Positions 1-9,170 of a stretch of 64,000 nt of DNA are shown piece after piece. The notes below the pieces were generated by a model that was not told the origin of the DNA, searched no databases, and saw only the letters and a list, made by a program, of their open reading frames with translations. This stretch comes from Bifidobacterium vespertilionis (GTDB taxonomy: Bacteria > Actinomycetota > Actinomycetes > Actinomycetales > Bifidobacteriaceae), in assembly GCF_008698145.1 (NCBI RefSeq), contig NZ_RZNZ01000003.1:124001-188000 (forward strand). Direction: 5' to 3'. Made by a program: the position numbers and the translations under genes. How positions within the stretch are numbered: position 1 is the first letter of the stretch; each line of letters opens with the position of its first letter.

Positions 1-353
1 TCGTGCTCGGTGGCCACGGCGATGTCGCGCGAGCCCAGCACGTAGGTCTTCTCGCGGCCGGCCAGCAGAATGGTGACCACGGAGCCGTTGCCCACGGTGC
101 CGGCCTTGGGGGCCTGCATGATCTTGGCGTTGCGCAGCTTGACGGTCAGCTCGTTGACGCGGCCCTCGTTCTTGCCCTGCTCCTCGCGGGCGGCCTGGTA
201 ACCGCCGTTCTCGGACAGATCGCCCTCGGCGCGCGCGGCGGCGATACGCTCGGCGATTTCGCTGCGGTAGTCGCCCTCACGCCACTCGAGCTCCTTCTTG
301 AGCTTGTCGTACGCTTCCTGGGTGAGCAGGACGACCTTTTCTTCCTCTGCCAT
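1..353 (-). CDS. greA: Transcription elongation factor GreA (3' end cut by window edge)
   Basis: The visible 117 or so residues are the N-terminal coiled-coil half of GreA and the start of its C-terminal FKBP-like domain. The protein binds the RNA polymerase secondary channel and stimulates cleavage of backtracked transcripts. Diagnostic pieces are the early LLTQEAYDKLKKEL helix, the acidic tip around ARAEGDLSENGGYQAAREEQ, and VGNGSVVTI. The start is the ATG at 353. The stop lies to the left of the window. The next gene upstream on the same strand is an FKBP-type isomerase, separated by a terminator-like hairpin. Confidence 0.95.
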   Translation of the reverse strand, partial: MAEEEKVVLLTQEAYDKLKKELEWREGDYRSEIAERIAAARAEGDLSENGGYQAAREEQGKNEGRVNELTVKLRNAKIMQAPKAGTVGNGSVVTILLAGREKTYVLGSRDIAVATEH

Positions 354-404
354 GATGGTATGTTCCCTTCAATGAATGATTGGTTGATCCGCGCAAACAT
401 GCGC

Positions 405-437
405 AAAAGCGCCGGCGTCACGCGAACGGCCGGCGCT
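405..437 (-). terminator. Rho-independent terminator after the FKBP gene
   Basis: On the minus strand a 9-bp perfect stem (AGCGCCGGC with GCCGGCGCT) is followed by TTTTG. It sits 23 bases beyond the FKBP stop codon and before greA, so it probably separates the two transcripts. Confidence 0.7.
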
Positions 438-459
438 ATAAGTCTGTTGGTTGTGCTCG

Positions 460-870
460 TCAGCGGGTGGAGATGATGTCGATGACGAAGACCAGCGTGT
501 CGCCGCCGCCGATGCCGGCCTGCGGGACGCCGCGGGAGCCATAACCGTACTCCGGCGGGATGGAGACGACCAGACGGGAGCCGACGTTGTGGCCGGGAAC
601 GGTCTGGTCCCAGCCCCTGATGACCTGACCCACGCCGATGCCGAAGCTGGCCGGCTGATGACGCTCGAAGCTGGAGTCGAAAGCCTTGTCCTTGCCCCAG
701 ACCACGCCGTGGTAGTTCACGGTGACGGTGTCGCCGCGACGGACGATCGGACCATCGCCCTCGACCAGCTCAACGGCCTTGAGGCCCGCCGGCGCGGTTT
801 CGGAGGGGAATTCGATCACGGGCGTGGCGCCGAACTCGGCGTTGACCTTCGGCATGTTCGTATCAGCCAT
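460..870 (-). CDS. FKBP-type peptidyl-prolyl cis-trans isomerase
   Basis: A 136-residue single-domain FKBP that should catalyse cis-trans isomerisation of proline peptide bonds. The fold is recognisable from DTVTVNYHGVVWGKDKAFDSS, VIRGWDQTVPGHNVGSRLVV and IPPEYGYGSRG, ending in DTLVFVIDI. No signal peptide or lipobox is visible, so it is probably cytoplasmic. The start at 870 is chosen because AAGGAGA sits about 5 bases upstream; an ATG at 894 has no such site. It lies upstream of greA on the same strand. Confidence 0.92.
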   Translation of the reverse strand: MADTNMPKVNAEFGATPVIEFPSETAPAGLKAVELVEGDGPIVRRGDTVTVNYHGVVWGKDKAFDSSFERHQPASFGIGVGQVIRGWDQTVPGHNVGSRLVVSIPPEYGYGSRGVPQAGIGGGDTLVFVIDIISTR

Positions 871-1048
871 GGTGTCTCCTTTATCGCTGTTCAATATCGC
901 GTTATCCTAGCGGGCAAACGCGACGAACGCAATCGGGGATCCCAACGATTTCCAAACGGCGAACCACCACGTCTTCACCGTGTCCTCACCGCGCCATCGC
1001 CGAGCGCCGCGCTTCAGCGCCGCGCTTCGTCCTATAGCCAGCGCGCCG

Positions 1049-1636
1049 TCAGTACAGCACGCCGTACATGCGCGTGGCAAAGAACAGCCCCAGCAGGGCG
1101 AGCGCAACCGTCACCGCGCCGATGCCGTACACCGCCCCGCGGCGCATCGCCAGCTTCGGGTACGCGATCCGGGCGATCACGAATGCCGCGAACCCGATCA
1201 CCGCGCAGTTGAACGCGGTGGCGACGATCTGCCCCGTGGACATGGCGGCCAGCCCCTGCGGCCCCGAGAAGGAGTTCACCATGGCCGGCAGCACGAACAC
1301 GCCCCACGCGCCGAAGCCGAACAGGCCCACGCCACCGTACACGAACGGCACGGCCTTGGGGTTCTTCACCCCGTGCGAGAGCGATTCGGCCGCCCACAGC
1401 AGCGCGAACCCCACAATATACGTGTACGCCACCGCCAGCAGACAGGCCACCATGGCCCACGGCACCACGGCCAGATGCGCGATGGCTGCATATATGGGCG
1501 CGATGATGATTTCCCCCACGCAGGCGACCAGAGCCGCCACCACGCCTTGGACGAGCAGGCTTGGCAGGCCGGATTCGATTGCGTTGGATTCGGTTGGTTG
1601 CGACGATCCCTGTGCGGATGATCCCTGTGCGGCCAT
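1049..1636 (-). CDS. Putative integral membrane protein, unknown function
   Basis: A 195-residue protein of unknown function. After a polar N-terminus of about 25 residues (Ser/Gln-rich) it has about five hydrophobic segments, at roughly 27-50, 55-85, 100-120, 135-155 and 165-190, indicating a polytopic inner membrane protein. GAGGAG lies about 4 bases before the ATG at 1636. No catalytic or transporter signature is recognised. It sits alone between the FKBP gene and tRNA-Leu. Confidence 0.75.
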   Translation of the reverse strand: MAAQGSSAQGSSQPTESNAIESGLPSLLVQGVVAALVACVGEIIIAPIYAAIAHLAVVPWAMVACLLAVAYTYIVGFALLWAAESLSHGVKNPKAVPFVYGGVGLFGFGAWGVFVLPAMVNSFSGPQGLAAMSTGQIVATAFNCAVIGFAAFVIARIAYPKLAMRRGAVYGIGAVTVALALLGLFFATRMYGVLY

Positions 1637-1721
1637 GATGCTCCTCGCGCCTCGAGCGTTTCTGTTTCAGCGGCCAGTATATGAACCGTTTGTAAACGCG
1701 CGGGGCAACATTCCATGCGAA

Positions 1722-1803
1722 GGTGCCCCCAGCGGGGCTCGAACCCGCAAGCCGAAGCGATGGATTTTAAGTCCACTGCGTATACCAATTTCGCCATGGG
1801 GGC
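1722..1803 (-). tRNA. tRNA-Leu (anticodon TAA)
   Basis: The minus strand reads GCCCCCA at its 5' end and TGGGGGC plus discriminator A at its 3' end, forming a complete 7-bp acceptor stem. The anticodon arm has loop CTTAAAA, giving anticodon TAA. A long variable arm (CGCTTCGGC) and a TTCGAGC T-loop identify a class II leucine tRNA. Only CC of the terminal CCA is encoded (the discriminator is followed by CCT). There is no integrase nearby, so no element appears to be inserted here. Confidence 0.95.
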
Positions 1804-1867
1804 CTGTGCGGGCGGTTTTGGGCCACCCGCGCAAACCAAATACTTGGCTATTATGCCACGTCCGCGG

Positions 1868-2893
1868 TCACGCCGCGAGCAGCCGGCGTCCGTAGTCGAG
1901 CACGATGCCGTCCAGCAGGCCGTGCTCACTGGCCACGTAGGAGGTGATCGTGCCGGCCCCACGGGCCGCGTTGGCGCGTTCGGCCACCTTGGCGAGCACG
2001 CGGCTCCAAACCAGCGCGCCGCCGCCCACCACATCGATGCGGCCGGGGTGGATGGTCTTGTAGGCGCGACGATCGGCGCGGGACATGAGCAGGAAGCGGG
2101 TGTCCACGTCGGTGATCTCGTCGATGCTCACGCGGCGGCCGTCCACGGCGGCATGGTTGTACTCCGACAGGCCCATGCTCAGGGCGGTCATGGTGGTGAC
2201 CGTGCCGGACACACCGATGATCGTGCCGGTGCGTTCGGCGGGGACCGTGCGGAACGCCTCCTCGATGTGAGCGTCGATGTCCGCCACAGCTTCCTCGATC
2301 TGCTCCTGCGTGGGCGGGTCGGACAGGAGATGGCGCTCGGTCATGCGCACCGAGCCGATGTTCATGGAGAACGCGTGGGTCACCTCGTCGGCGGGCGCAT
2401 CCACTCCGTCGCCGCCGAGCACGAGTTCGGTGGAGCCGCCGCCCAGATCGACCACCAGATACGGCGGCGCGGGCATGGTGCCGTCCTGCTCGGGGCCGAG
2501 CACGCTGGTGGCGCCCAGGAAGCTCAGACGGGCCTCCTCGGTGCCGGGGATGACCTCGGGCCGCACGCCGAGGATCGACTCGATACCGTCCTCGAACGCC
2601 TCGCGGTTGGCGGCGTCGCGCGTGGCGGAGGTGGCCACGAAACGCAGCCCGTCCACATGATGCTCCTCCAGCAGTCCGGCGAACTCGCGGGCGGCCGCAT
2701 AGGCGCGCTCCAGCGCCTCGTCGGCGAAGCGGTGGGTCTTGTCCACGTCCTGACCGAGGCGGACCACGCGCAGCACGCGCGGCAGCACGTCCGTGTATCC
2801 ATGCTCGTCCACGCGGGAGATCTTGAGGCGGATCGAGTTGGTGCCGCAGTCCACGCCCGCGACGGTCACCGACCGCTCATTCGTTTCGGTCAT
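1868..2893 (-). CDS. Ppx/GppA-family exopolyphosphatase
   Basis: A 341-residue member of the Ppx/GppA phosphatase family, which hydrolyses inorganic polyphosphate and/or pppGpp in the cytoplasm. It carries the ASKHA-fold phosphate loop near the start (VAGVDCGTNSIRL), the second loop YLVVDLGGGSTELV, and VSGTVTTMTAL. The ORF is open further upstream, but the ATG at 2893 overlaps the stop of the preceding DUF501 gene by one base (TGATG) and starts at the conserved domain, so it is preferred. The pairing of ppx with DUF501 and an FtsB-like gene is common in actinobacteria. Substrate preference cannot be read from the sequence. Confidence 0.9.
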   Translation of the reverse strand: MTETNERSVTVAGVDCGTNSIRLKISRVDEHGYTDVLPRVLRVVRLGQDVDKTHRFADEALERAYAAAREFAGLLEEHHVDGLRFVATSATRDAANREAFEDGIESILGVRPEVIPGTEEARLSFLGATSVLGPEQDGTMPAPPYLVVDLGGGSTELVLGGDGVDAPADEVTHAFSMNIGSVRMTERHLLSDPPTQEQIEEAVADIDAHIEEAFRTVPAERTGTIIGVSGTVTTMTALSMGLSEYNHAAVDGRRVSIDEITDVDTRFLLMSRADRRAYKTIHPGRIDVVGGGALVWSRVLAKVAERANAARGAGTITSYVASEHGLLDGIVLDYGRRLLAA

Positions 2894-3516
2894 CAGTCCA
2901 CGTCCTTCCTGTCCTTGGAACCGGCGGCGTCGGCGTCGGAGCCGTCCTCGCCCGCCCGCAGCGCACAGCGGCACACCGCGGGATCGAATTCGTCCCTCAC
3001 GCGCTCCAGCACCCGGTCGCCGATCGGGTTGACGCCCGGGCCCATGACCAGCGACTGGGCGACCAACGCGTGCAGGCACTTGACGCGCACCGGCATGCCG
3101 CCGGCGCTGATGCCCTCGATGTGGCTTTCATCGTCGCCCAGACGCTCGGCGATCGCATGGCGGAACGCCAGATACAGCTCGTGGGCGCGCTCGTAGGCCG
3201 CATGCACGTCGGCGTCATGCTCCACCAGATCCGTGTACTGCGGCATCTCGCCGTTCGCCTCCACATGGGAGACGGCCTTGACCACTTCAGGACCGGTCAG
3301 ATAGCAGGTGGTGGGGAACGGGATGCCGCCCGGCAGCAGCGGCCTGGTGACCACGGCCAGCGGATTGCCGCACACGCAGCGCGCGCCCACGGCGACCATG
3401 CCGCGCGGATAACGGCCCAGCTGCGCCTGGACGAGTTCGATGTCCCGCTCGCTGGCGCCTTCCCGCAGGCGGCGCTCGGCCAGTTCGGTCACGAAGGTGG
3501 TGTCGGTTGGGGTCAT
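2893..3516 (-). CDS. DUF501 domain-containing protein
   Basis: A 207-residue protein of the DUF501 family, widespread in Actinobacteria next to eno, the FtsB-like gene and ppx; its biochemical role is not established. It has a short N-terminal helical region, then CVCGNPLAVVTRPLLPGGIPFPTT and the central YTDLVEHDADVHAAYERAHE typical of the family. Several cysteines (CVCG, and CRC near the C-terminus) could bind a metal; that is inference. Its ATG overlaps the end of the FtsB-like gene by 4 bases, so the genes are translationally coupled. Confidence 0.88.
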   Translation of the reverse strand: MTPTDTTFVTELAERRLREGASERDIELVQAQLGRYPRGMVAVGARCVCGNPLAVVTRPLLPGGIPFPTTCYLTGPEVVKAVSHVEANGEMPQYTDLVEHDADVHAAYERAHELYLAFRHAIAERLGDDESHIEGISAGGMPVRVKCLHALVAQSLVMGPGVNPIGDRVLERVRDEFDPAVCRCALRAGEDGSDADAAGSKDRKDVD

Positions 3517-4019
3517 TGCTGATTGTCCTTGGTGGTGTTGGAATCGGTTGTGCTGCTGGATGATTCGGACGGCGAGGGGGATGCCTGCCCGTCATCCTTC
3601 TTCTGATCGGCCTGTTCGAAGGCGTAGGAGAGCTCCTTGTACCACGGCAGGTTGGTCGCGGTGTGCGAGGATGACTCCGACGCATCGGTCTGGTCCGTGG
3701 CATCGCCGGTTACGGCCTCCGGGTGCAGCACGCGGATGGCCTGTTCGCCGGGGAACACGAAGCCCAGACGTTCACGGGCCTGCGCGGCCACGTATTCGTT
3801 GTCGGACCATCGGGCGATGTCGTTCTGCAGGTCCTGGTTCTTCTCGATGAGCGCGGCCTGCGTTTTCCTCAGCGAGTTGAGCTCCGCGAGATTCGTCGCG
3901 TACGTGTGGAATGTGGAGACCAGCTGGATCAGTCCGATGACGACCAGAATGATCGACAGGAAAAACGCGATGGGTCCCGAAGGGATGCGGGACGATGATT
4001 TTCTTCCTGAAGACGCCAT
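3513..4019 (-). CDS. Septum formation initiator family protein (FtsB/DivIC-like)
   Basis: A 168-residue single-pass membrane protein. One transmembrane helix at about 17-37 (GPIAFFLSIILVVIGLIQLV) is followed by a coiled coil (LAELNSLRKTQAALIEKNQD) and the conserved ARERLGFVFPGEQ motif of the FtsB/DivIC family, which joins the divisome and bridges early and late division proteins. The C-terminal third is Ser/Thr/Asp-rich and probably disordered. It lies downstream of eno on the same strand and overlaps the DUF501 gene by 4 bases. Confidence 0.88.
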   Translation of the reverse strand: MASSGRKSSSRIPSGPIAFFLSIILVVIGLIQLVSTFHTYATNLAELNSLRKTQAALIEKNQDLQNDIARWSDNEYVAAQARERLGFVFPGEQAIRVLHPEAVTGDATDQTDASESSSHTATNLPWYKELSYAFEQADQKKDDGQASPSPSESSSSTTDSNTTKDNQQ

Positions 4020-4025
4020 GAATAC

Positions 4026-4065
4026 GAAAATACCCGTCGCATTCGACTTGGGAATGCGACGGGCA
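4026..4065 (-). terminator. Rho-independent terminator downstream of eno
   Basis: A 14-bp near-perfect stem (TGCCCGTCGCATTC with GAATGCGACGGGTA) is followed on the minus strand by TTTTCG. It lies 45 bases beyond the eno stop and just before the FtsB-like start at 4019, so eno mRNA mostly ends here and the division gene needs readthrough or its own promoter. Confidence 0.8.
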
Positions 4066-4109
4066 TTTCACAACGCTACCGATGACGGCACGTCACCGGG
4101 GTCAGCGGC

Positions 4110-5417
<1,308 letters not shown>

Positions 5418-5448
5418 TTACAGACTGTATGTTGTGATTACGAAACCT

Positions 5449-5476
5449 ACACTAACGGATTTTGTGGACGTTGCAA
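5449..5476 (-). promoter_or_regulatory. Candidate promoter for eno
   Basis: On the minus strand TTGCAA (5471-5476) is spaced 16 bases from TAGTGT (5449-5454), about 40 bases upstream of the eno start codon. Spacing and position fit a vegetative promoter, but the match is only moderate and no start site is known. Confidence 0.4.
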
Positions 5477-5591
5477 GGGCGGACATACGTTTTCCATACG
5501 CCTTGCGTCCATTTGTCGAAACGATCCGCGCAAAAAACTACGCGGATGCGCCCCGGCACGTTGTCCATGCCATGCGCCCACAATGGATGAC

Positions 5592-5701
5592 GACACGGGG
5601 TGCCCGGGCCAAAGTCTCAAACATGCTGGTTCAAAGCGGACGGCCGGGCTGAGATCACACTCGTCGAACCTGATGTAGTTAGCACTATCGAAGGGAATGT
5701 C
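5592..5701 (+). promoter_or_regulatory. TPP (THI-box) riboswitch
   Basis: The aptamer has all core elements in order: GGGGTGCCC at about 5597-5605, CTGAGA at 5649-5654, ACCTGAT at 5668-5674 and CGAAGGGA at 5689-5696. A closing P1 stem forms between GACA at 5592-5595 and TGTC at 5698-5701. It directly precedes the three-gene ABC transporter operon, so high thiamine pyrophosphate should repress uptake. No terminator hairpin is seen between aptamer and gene; the only purine-rich ribosome binding sequence (AAGGGA, 5691-5696) is inside the aptamer, which suggests control of translation initiation. Confidence 0.93.
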
Positions 5702-5703
5702 AG

Positions 5704-6567
5704 TTGCGCGTTTCATCGTCGCGCGCGTCAGTCCGTTCGGCAGGTCGGTCGTTCATCCGCACGCGCACGCGCGGCGGATCCGTCGGTGTGAGCCCACGCG
5801 GCATCCCGACGCGCATCATGACCGGCATCGCCGCATGGCTTTCGACGCTCGCATTGCTTATATGGTGGTATTTCGCCACCCTCACCCCATCGGACTCCCG
5901 TCCGCTGCCCTCCCCCGGCGAGGTTGCGTCCTCGCTCGGGGATCTGGCCGAGGAGGGACTGCTGTGGCCGTCCGTCGGCATGAGTCTGGCCCGCGTGTGC
6001 GCCGGACTCGCGGTGGGCATCGTCCTCGCCCTGCCGGCCGGTCTGATCGCCGGAGCCTCACGGCTGGGCCTCACGATCATCGACAAACCGGTCCATATGC
6101 TTAGGGCCATTCCGTTCCCGGCGCTTTCGCCGCTGCTGATCATCTGGATCGGCATCGACGAATCCATGAAGGTCGCGCTCATCGCGATCGGCGTGTTCGG
6201 GCTCATCTACGTGAACGTGCGCGACGGCGTGCGGGCCATCGATCCAAGGCTCGTGGAACTCGCCCGCGCCTACCGCATGGACCGCTGGACCGTCTTCTCG
6301 CGCGTGCTCCTGCCGGGCGCTATGCCGAGCTTCATGACCGGCCTGCGCTTCGCGATCACCGTTTCGTGGATCGCGCTGGTGACATGCGAGACCGTCAACT
6401 CCACGGTGGGCCTGGGCTACATCCTCTCGCGCGCCCAGCAGTTCTCCCGCACCGACCAGATGGTGCTGTGCGTGATCCTCTACGCCGCGCTGGGACTCGC
6501 GTCCGAGGCGCTGGTGGGGCTCATCGAGCGCCTCGCCATGCCGTACCGGTCCGTGACCGTGCGCTGA
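5704..6567 (+). CDS. ABC transporter permease, predicted thiamine-precursor importer
   Basis: A permease of the BPD_transp_1 family with about six membrane helices and the cytoplasmic coupling loop near AYRMDRWTVFSRVLLPGAMP that contacts the ATPase. With the binding protein and ATPase downstream and the TPP riboswitch upstream, it is inferred to import a thiamine pyrimidine precursor (ThiXYZ-like). The start is uncertain: TTG at 5704 is 7 bases after AAGGGA in the riboswitch and gives a basic 38-residue tail, whereas GTG at 5788 and ATG at 5818 lack a ribosome binding site. Confidence 0.85.
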   Translation: MRVSSSRASVRSAGRSFIRTRTRGGSVGVSPRGIPTRIMTGIAAWLSTLALLIWWYFATLTPSDSRPLPSPGEVASSLGDLAEEGLLWPSVGMSLARVCAGLAVGIVLALPAGLIAGASRLGLTIIDKPVHMLRAIPFPALSPLLIIWIGIDESMKVALIAIGVFGLIYVNVRDGVRAIDPRLVELARAYRMDRWTVFSRVLLPGAMPSFMTGLRFAITVSWIALVTCETVNSTVGLGYILSRAQQFSRTDQMVLCVILYAALGLASEALVGLIERLAMPYRSVTVR

Positions 6568-6659
6568 TCGCGGCCGCGAGCCAATCCGCGCCCATTCACC
6601 GAACCGGCGCATCCAACATCCGAATATCATTCAGACTTTTGATCATCAAAGGAATTTTC

Positions 6660-7661
6660 ATGTTCAATTTCAACCATCTTCGCTCCCACATCGTCCGGCC
6701 CGTCGCCGCCCTGGCCGCGGCGGCCATGCTCATCCCGCTGGCCGCCTGCGGATCCTCCCAGACGGGCGGATCGGCCTCATCCTCCGACGCCACGGACTCG
6801 ATCCGCGTGGCCTATCTGTCCACCGCGAACTTCCTGACCACCGTCAAGGACGAATCCTTCCTCGCCGAGACCATGGCCCCCTACAAGGCCGACTTCTCCG
6901 GCCCGTACAACCCGCCGGACGACGCCTACAAGGTGATCCTCGCCGGCAAGGCCGACACCTCCAGCACCGGCACCGGATACTTCATCAACCTGGTGGACCA
7001 GAAGGCCCCCTGGGTGGCGTACGCGATCGAGTACTACACCGGCGATTCGCAGGGTCTGGTGGCCGCCCCCGGCTCGAACGTGACCAAGCTGGAGGACCTG
7101 TACGGCAAGCGCGTGGGCATCGACAAGAAGGGCGCGACCGGCGATTACATCCTCAAGGCCGCGTTCGAGAAGGCCGGGCTGGACTACAGCAAGGTCGAGG
7201 AGGTGGAGCTGAGCCAGACCGACTTCTCCGCCGCGTTCTCCTCCGGCCGCATCGACGCGCTGGCCACGTACGACCAGAACCTCGCCGCCGCGATCGCCAC
7301 GCCGGGCGCCAAGCTCATCACCACCGGCAAGGACTACGATTCCAAGAACGTGACGCTGCACATGGTGTCGCGCAAGTTCGCCACCGCGCATCCCGAGATC
7401 GTCAAGAAGCTCTACCAGGCGCTGGTCAAGGAATCCGACCGCGCGCAGAACGATCCGGAGTTCATCTACGACGCCTACAAGAAGTTCGGCGCGTCGGACG
7501 GAATCGTAGACCAGGTGCGCAAGTTCGACGTGCCGGAGATCCTGCCGGTGGACGCCAAGGGCCGCCAGATGCTCGAGGACATCGCCCAGCAGTACGTGGA
7601 CTTCGGGTTCATCAAGTCCAAGCCGGATCTGACCGACTACGTGCTCGACTGCACCAAGTGA
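6660..7661 (+). CDS. ABC transporter substrate-binding lipoprotein (NMT1/THI5-like)
   Basis: A 333-residue extracytoplasmic binding protein. It has a lipoprotein signal peptide with lipobox LAAC and lipidated Cys at residue 30, then a periplasmic-binding fold of the NMT1/THI5/SsuA type (for example GKRVGIDKKGATGDYILKAA and IDALATYDQNLAAAI). AAAGGA lies 6 bases before the ATG at 6660. Together with the flanking permease and ATPase and the TPP riboswitch, the ligand is probably hydroxymethylpyrimidine or a related thiamine precursor. Alkanesulfonate-type proteins share this fold, so the ligand call rests on the riboswitch. Confidence 0.87.
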   Translation: MFNFNHLRSHIVRPVAALAAAAMLIPLAACGSSQTGGSASSSDATDSIRVAYLSTANFLTTVKDESFLAETMAPYKADFSGPYNPPDDAYKVILAGKADTSSTGTGYFINLVDQKAPWVAYAIEYYTGDSQGLVAAPGSNVTKLEDLYGKRVGIDKKGATGDYILKAAFEKAGLDYSKVEEVELSQTDFSAAFSSGRIDALATYDQNLAAAIATPGAKLITTGKDYDSKNVTLHMVSRKFATAHPEIVKKLYQALVKESDRAQNDPEFIYDAYKKFGASDGIVDQVRKFDVPEILPVDAKGRQMLEDIAQQYVDFGFIKSKPDLTDYVLDCTK

Positions 7662-7698
7662 CCGCCGCTGGCGATTCCCCCAAGAGAGGTCCCATCCG

Positions 7699-8451
7699 AT
7701 GACTGATACCACTGAGCCCATCGAGGCCGGCATGCCCTTCAAGACCGCCGCGCCCGCAGCCTCCGTCGCCTCGTTCCGGGACGTGGCCGTCTCCTTCGAC
7801 GGCAAGCCCGTGCTCAAGGACGTCACCTTCAGCGTGGCGCCCGGCGAGTTCGTGTGCCTCACGGGCCGTTCGGGCTCCGGCAAGTCCACTCTCCTGAGGC
7901 TTGCGGCCGGGCTCATCCCCGCCGACTCGGGCGTGGTGGACGTGACGGAGGACACGGCGTTCGGCTTCCAGGACTCCCGCCTCGTCCCGTGGCAGCGACT
8001 GTGGCGCAACATCACGCTCGGTATGAAGGGCACCCGCTCCGAGCTGCGCGGGGTCGCCGAACGGGCGCTGGAATCGGTGCAGTTGGCCGGGCGCGCGGAC
8101 GACTGGCCGGCGGAGCTTTCCGGCGGGCAGGCGCAGCGCGTGTCGCTGGCCCGTGCGCTGGTGCGCGAACCCAAGCTGCTGCTGCTCGACGAGCCGTTCG
8201 GCGCATTGGACGCCCTGACCCGTCTGGACATGCAGGATCTGCTGGCCCGTCTGCGCTCCTCGCACGGCTGGTCGGTGCTCATGGTCACGCACGATGTGGC
8301 GGAGGCCGTGCGTCTGGCCGACCGGGCGCTGGTGCTGGCCGACGGCGAGATCCGCACGGAACTGGCGATCGATCGGACGCATCTGGACCGGCACAACCGG
8401 CCCGAAAATCACGCCGAGCTCGAGGACCGGCTGCGCGACGCGCTGCGCTGA
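7699..8451 (+). CDS. ABC transporter ATP-binding protein of the predicted thiamine-precursor importer
   Basis: A 250-residue ABC ATPase that energises the importer encoded by the two upstream genes. Walker A is GRSGSGKST near residue 55, the Q-loop follows at AFGFQDS, the signature is LSGGQAQR, Walker B is LLLLDEPFG and the switch histidine is in VTHD. The first 25 residues are an Ala/Pro-rich extension without function that can be seen. It closes the riboswitch operon and is followed by a strong terminator. Confidence 0.9.
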   Translation: MTDTTEPIEAGMPFKTAAPAASVASFRDVAVSFDGKPVLKDVTFSVAPGEFVCLTGRSGSGKSTLLRLAAGLIPADSGVVDVTEDTAFGFQDSRLVPWQRLWRNITLGMKGTRSELRGVAERALESVQLAGRADDWPAELSGGQAQRVSLARALVREPKLLLLDEPFGALDALTRLDMQDLLARLRSSHGWSVLMVTHDVAEAVRLADRALVLADGEIRTELAIDRTHLDRHNRPENHAELEDRLRDALR

Positions 8452-8503
8452 AGCAAGACGGACGCTGAAGCAAGACGGACCGGGGACCGGCATACCGCGC
8501 AAC

Positions 8504-8567
8504 AACGCTGGTGACAAGGTGGGCACATCGTGGGCACACGGTGGGCACATCGTCACCAGCGTTTTTT
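8504..8567 (+). terminator. Rho-independent terminator of the thiamine-precursor transporter operon
   Basis: A perfect 12-bp stem (AACGCTGGTGAC with GTCACCAGCGTT) is followed by a run of six T. The loop is unusually long (36 bases) and contains three direct copies of GGTGGGCACA-like sequence. It lies about 50 bases after the ATPase stop codon. Confidence 0.9.
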
Positions 8568-8626
8568 CATGCACCGGCTTGCCCCGTCGCTGTCTCCACG
8601 GTCGCCTGTCCCTCCCCCGGCCGGCC

Positions 8627-9109
8627 CTACAGCAGCTGCTCCATACCCACCTTGTACGGCTTGAGTCCAAGCTGCTCATAGAACGCCTGCGCTCCGGGGT
8701 TGCACGACCACACGTTGAGCGTGACGTTGTGACAGCCCCGCGCGCGGGCGAAATCCAGCACATGCCGGTACAGCGCGGTGCCCACATGCCTGCCGCGGGC
8801 CGGCTCATCGACGCAGATGTCGTCGATGTACAGCGTGAGGACGTCGGTGAGGATGTTGCTGTCCTCATGCCGCTGGAACACGCAGAATGCGTAGCCGAGC
8901 AATGTGGCGTCGTCGTCCGCGAACGCGCCGAACACCGGTGTGCCATCATCGGCCAACAGGGCCGCCAGCTCCTCGTTGGTGTACTTGGCGGTGCCGGTTT
9001 TGAATAGGTCCGGACGCCCGTTGTGGTGGACCTCCAGCACCTCGCGCAGCAGACGGTGCAGTTCGGGGATGTCGCGCTCCTCGGCGCGGCGGATGTGCAA
9101 ATCGGTCAT
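8627..9109 (-). CDS. GNAT-family N-acetyltransferase
   Basis: A 160-residue acetyl-CoA-dependent acetyltransferase. The GNAT core is seen as IDDICVDEPARGRHVGTALY (acetyl-CoA pyrophosphate loop R-G-R-H-V-G-T) and LNVWSCNPGAQAFYEQLGL. The start at 9109 (MTDLHIRRAEE) begins exactly at the domain; an in-frame ATG 20 codons upstream adds non-conserved residues. The acceptor substrate is unknown. Confidence 0.85.
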   Translation of the reverse strand: MTDLHIRRAEERDIPELHRLLREVLEVHHNGRPDLFKTGTAKYTNEELAALLADDGTPVFGAFADDDATLLGYAFCVFQRHEDSNILTDVLTLYIDDICVDEPARGRHVGTALYRHVLDFARARGCHNVTLNVWSCNPGAQAFYEQLGLKPYKVGMEQLL

Positions 9110-9170
9110 GGGCGACAGTGTACCCGCGCGGCTGCGACCCGGCACGCCACCGTTGCATGAGATCGCCACG

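Noticed and set aside
1722..1803. tRNA-Leu as an integration site for a mobile element
   Set aside because: Flanking genes are housekeeping or plain membrane genes, no integrase is present and no tRNA 3'-end duplicate is seen nearby.
1715..3196. Plus-strand open frame crossing tRNA-Leu and the ppx gene
   Set aside because: It reads through the tRNA gene and is antisense to clearly assigned proteins.
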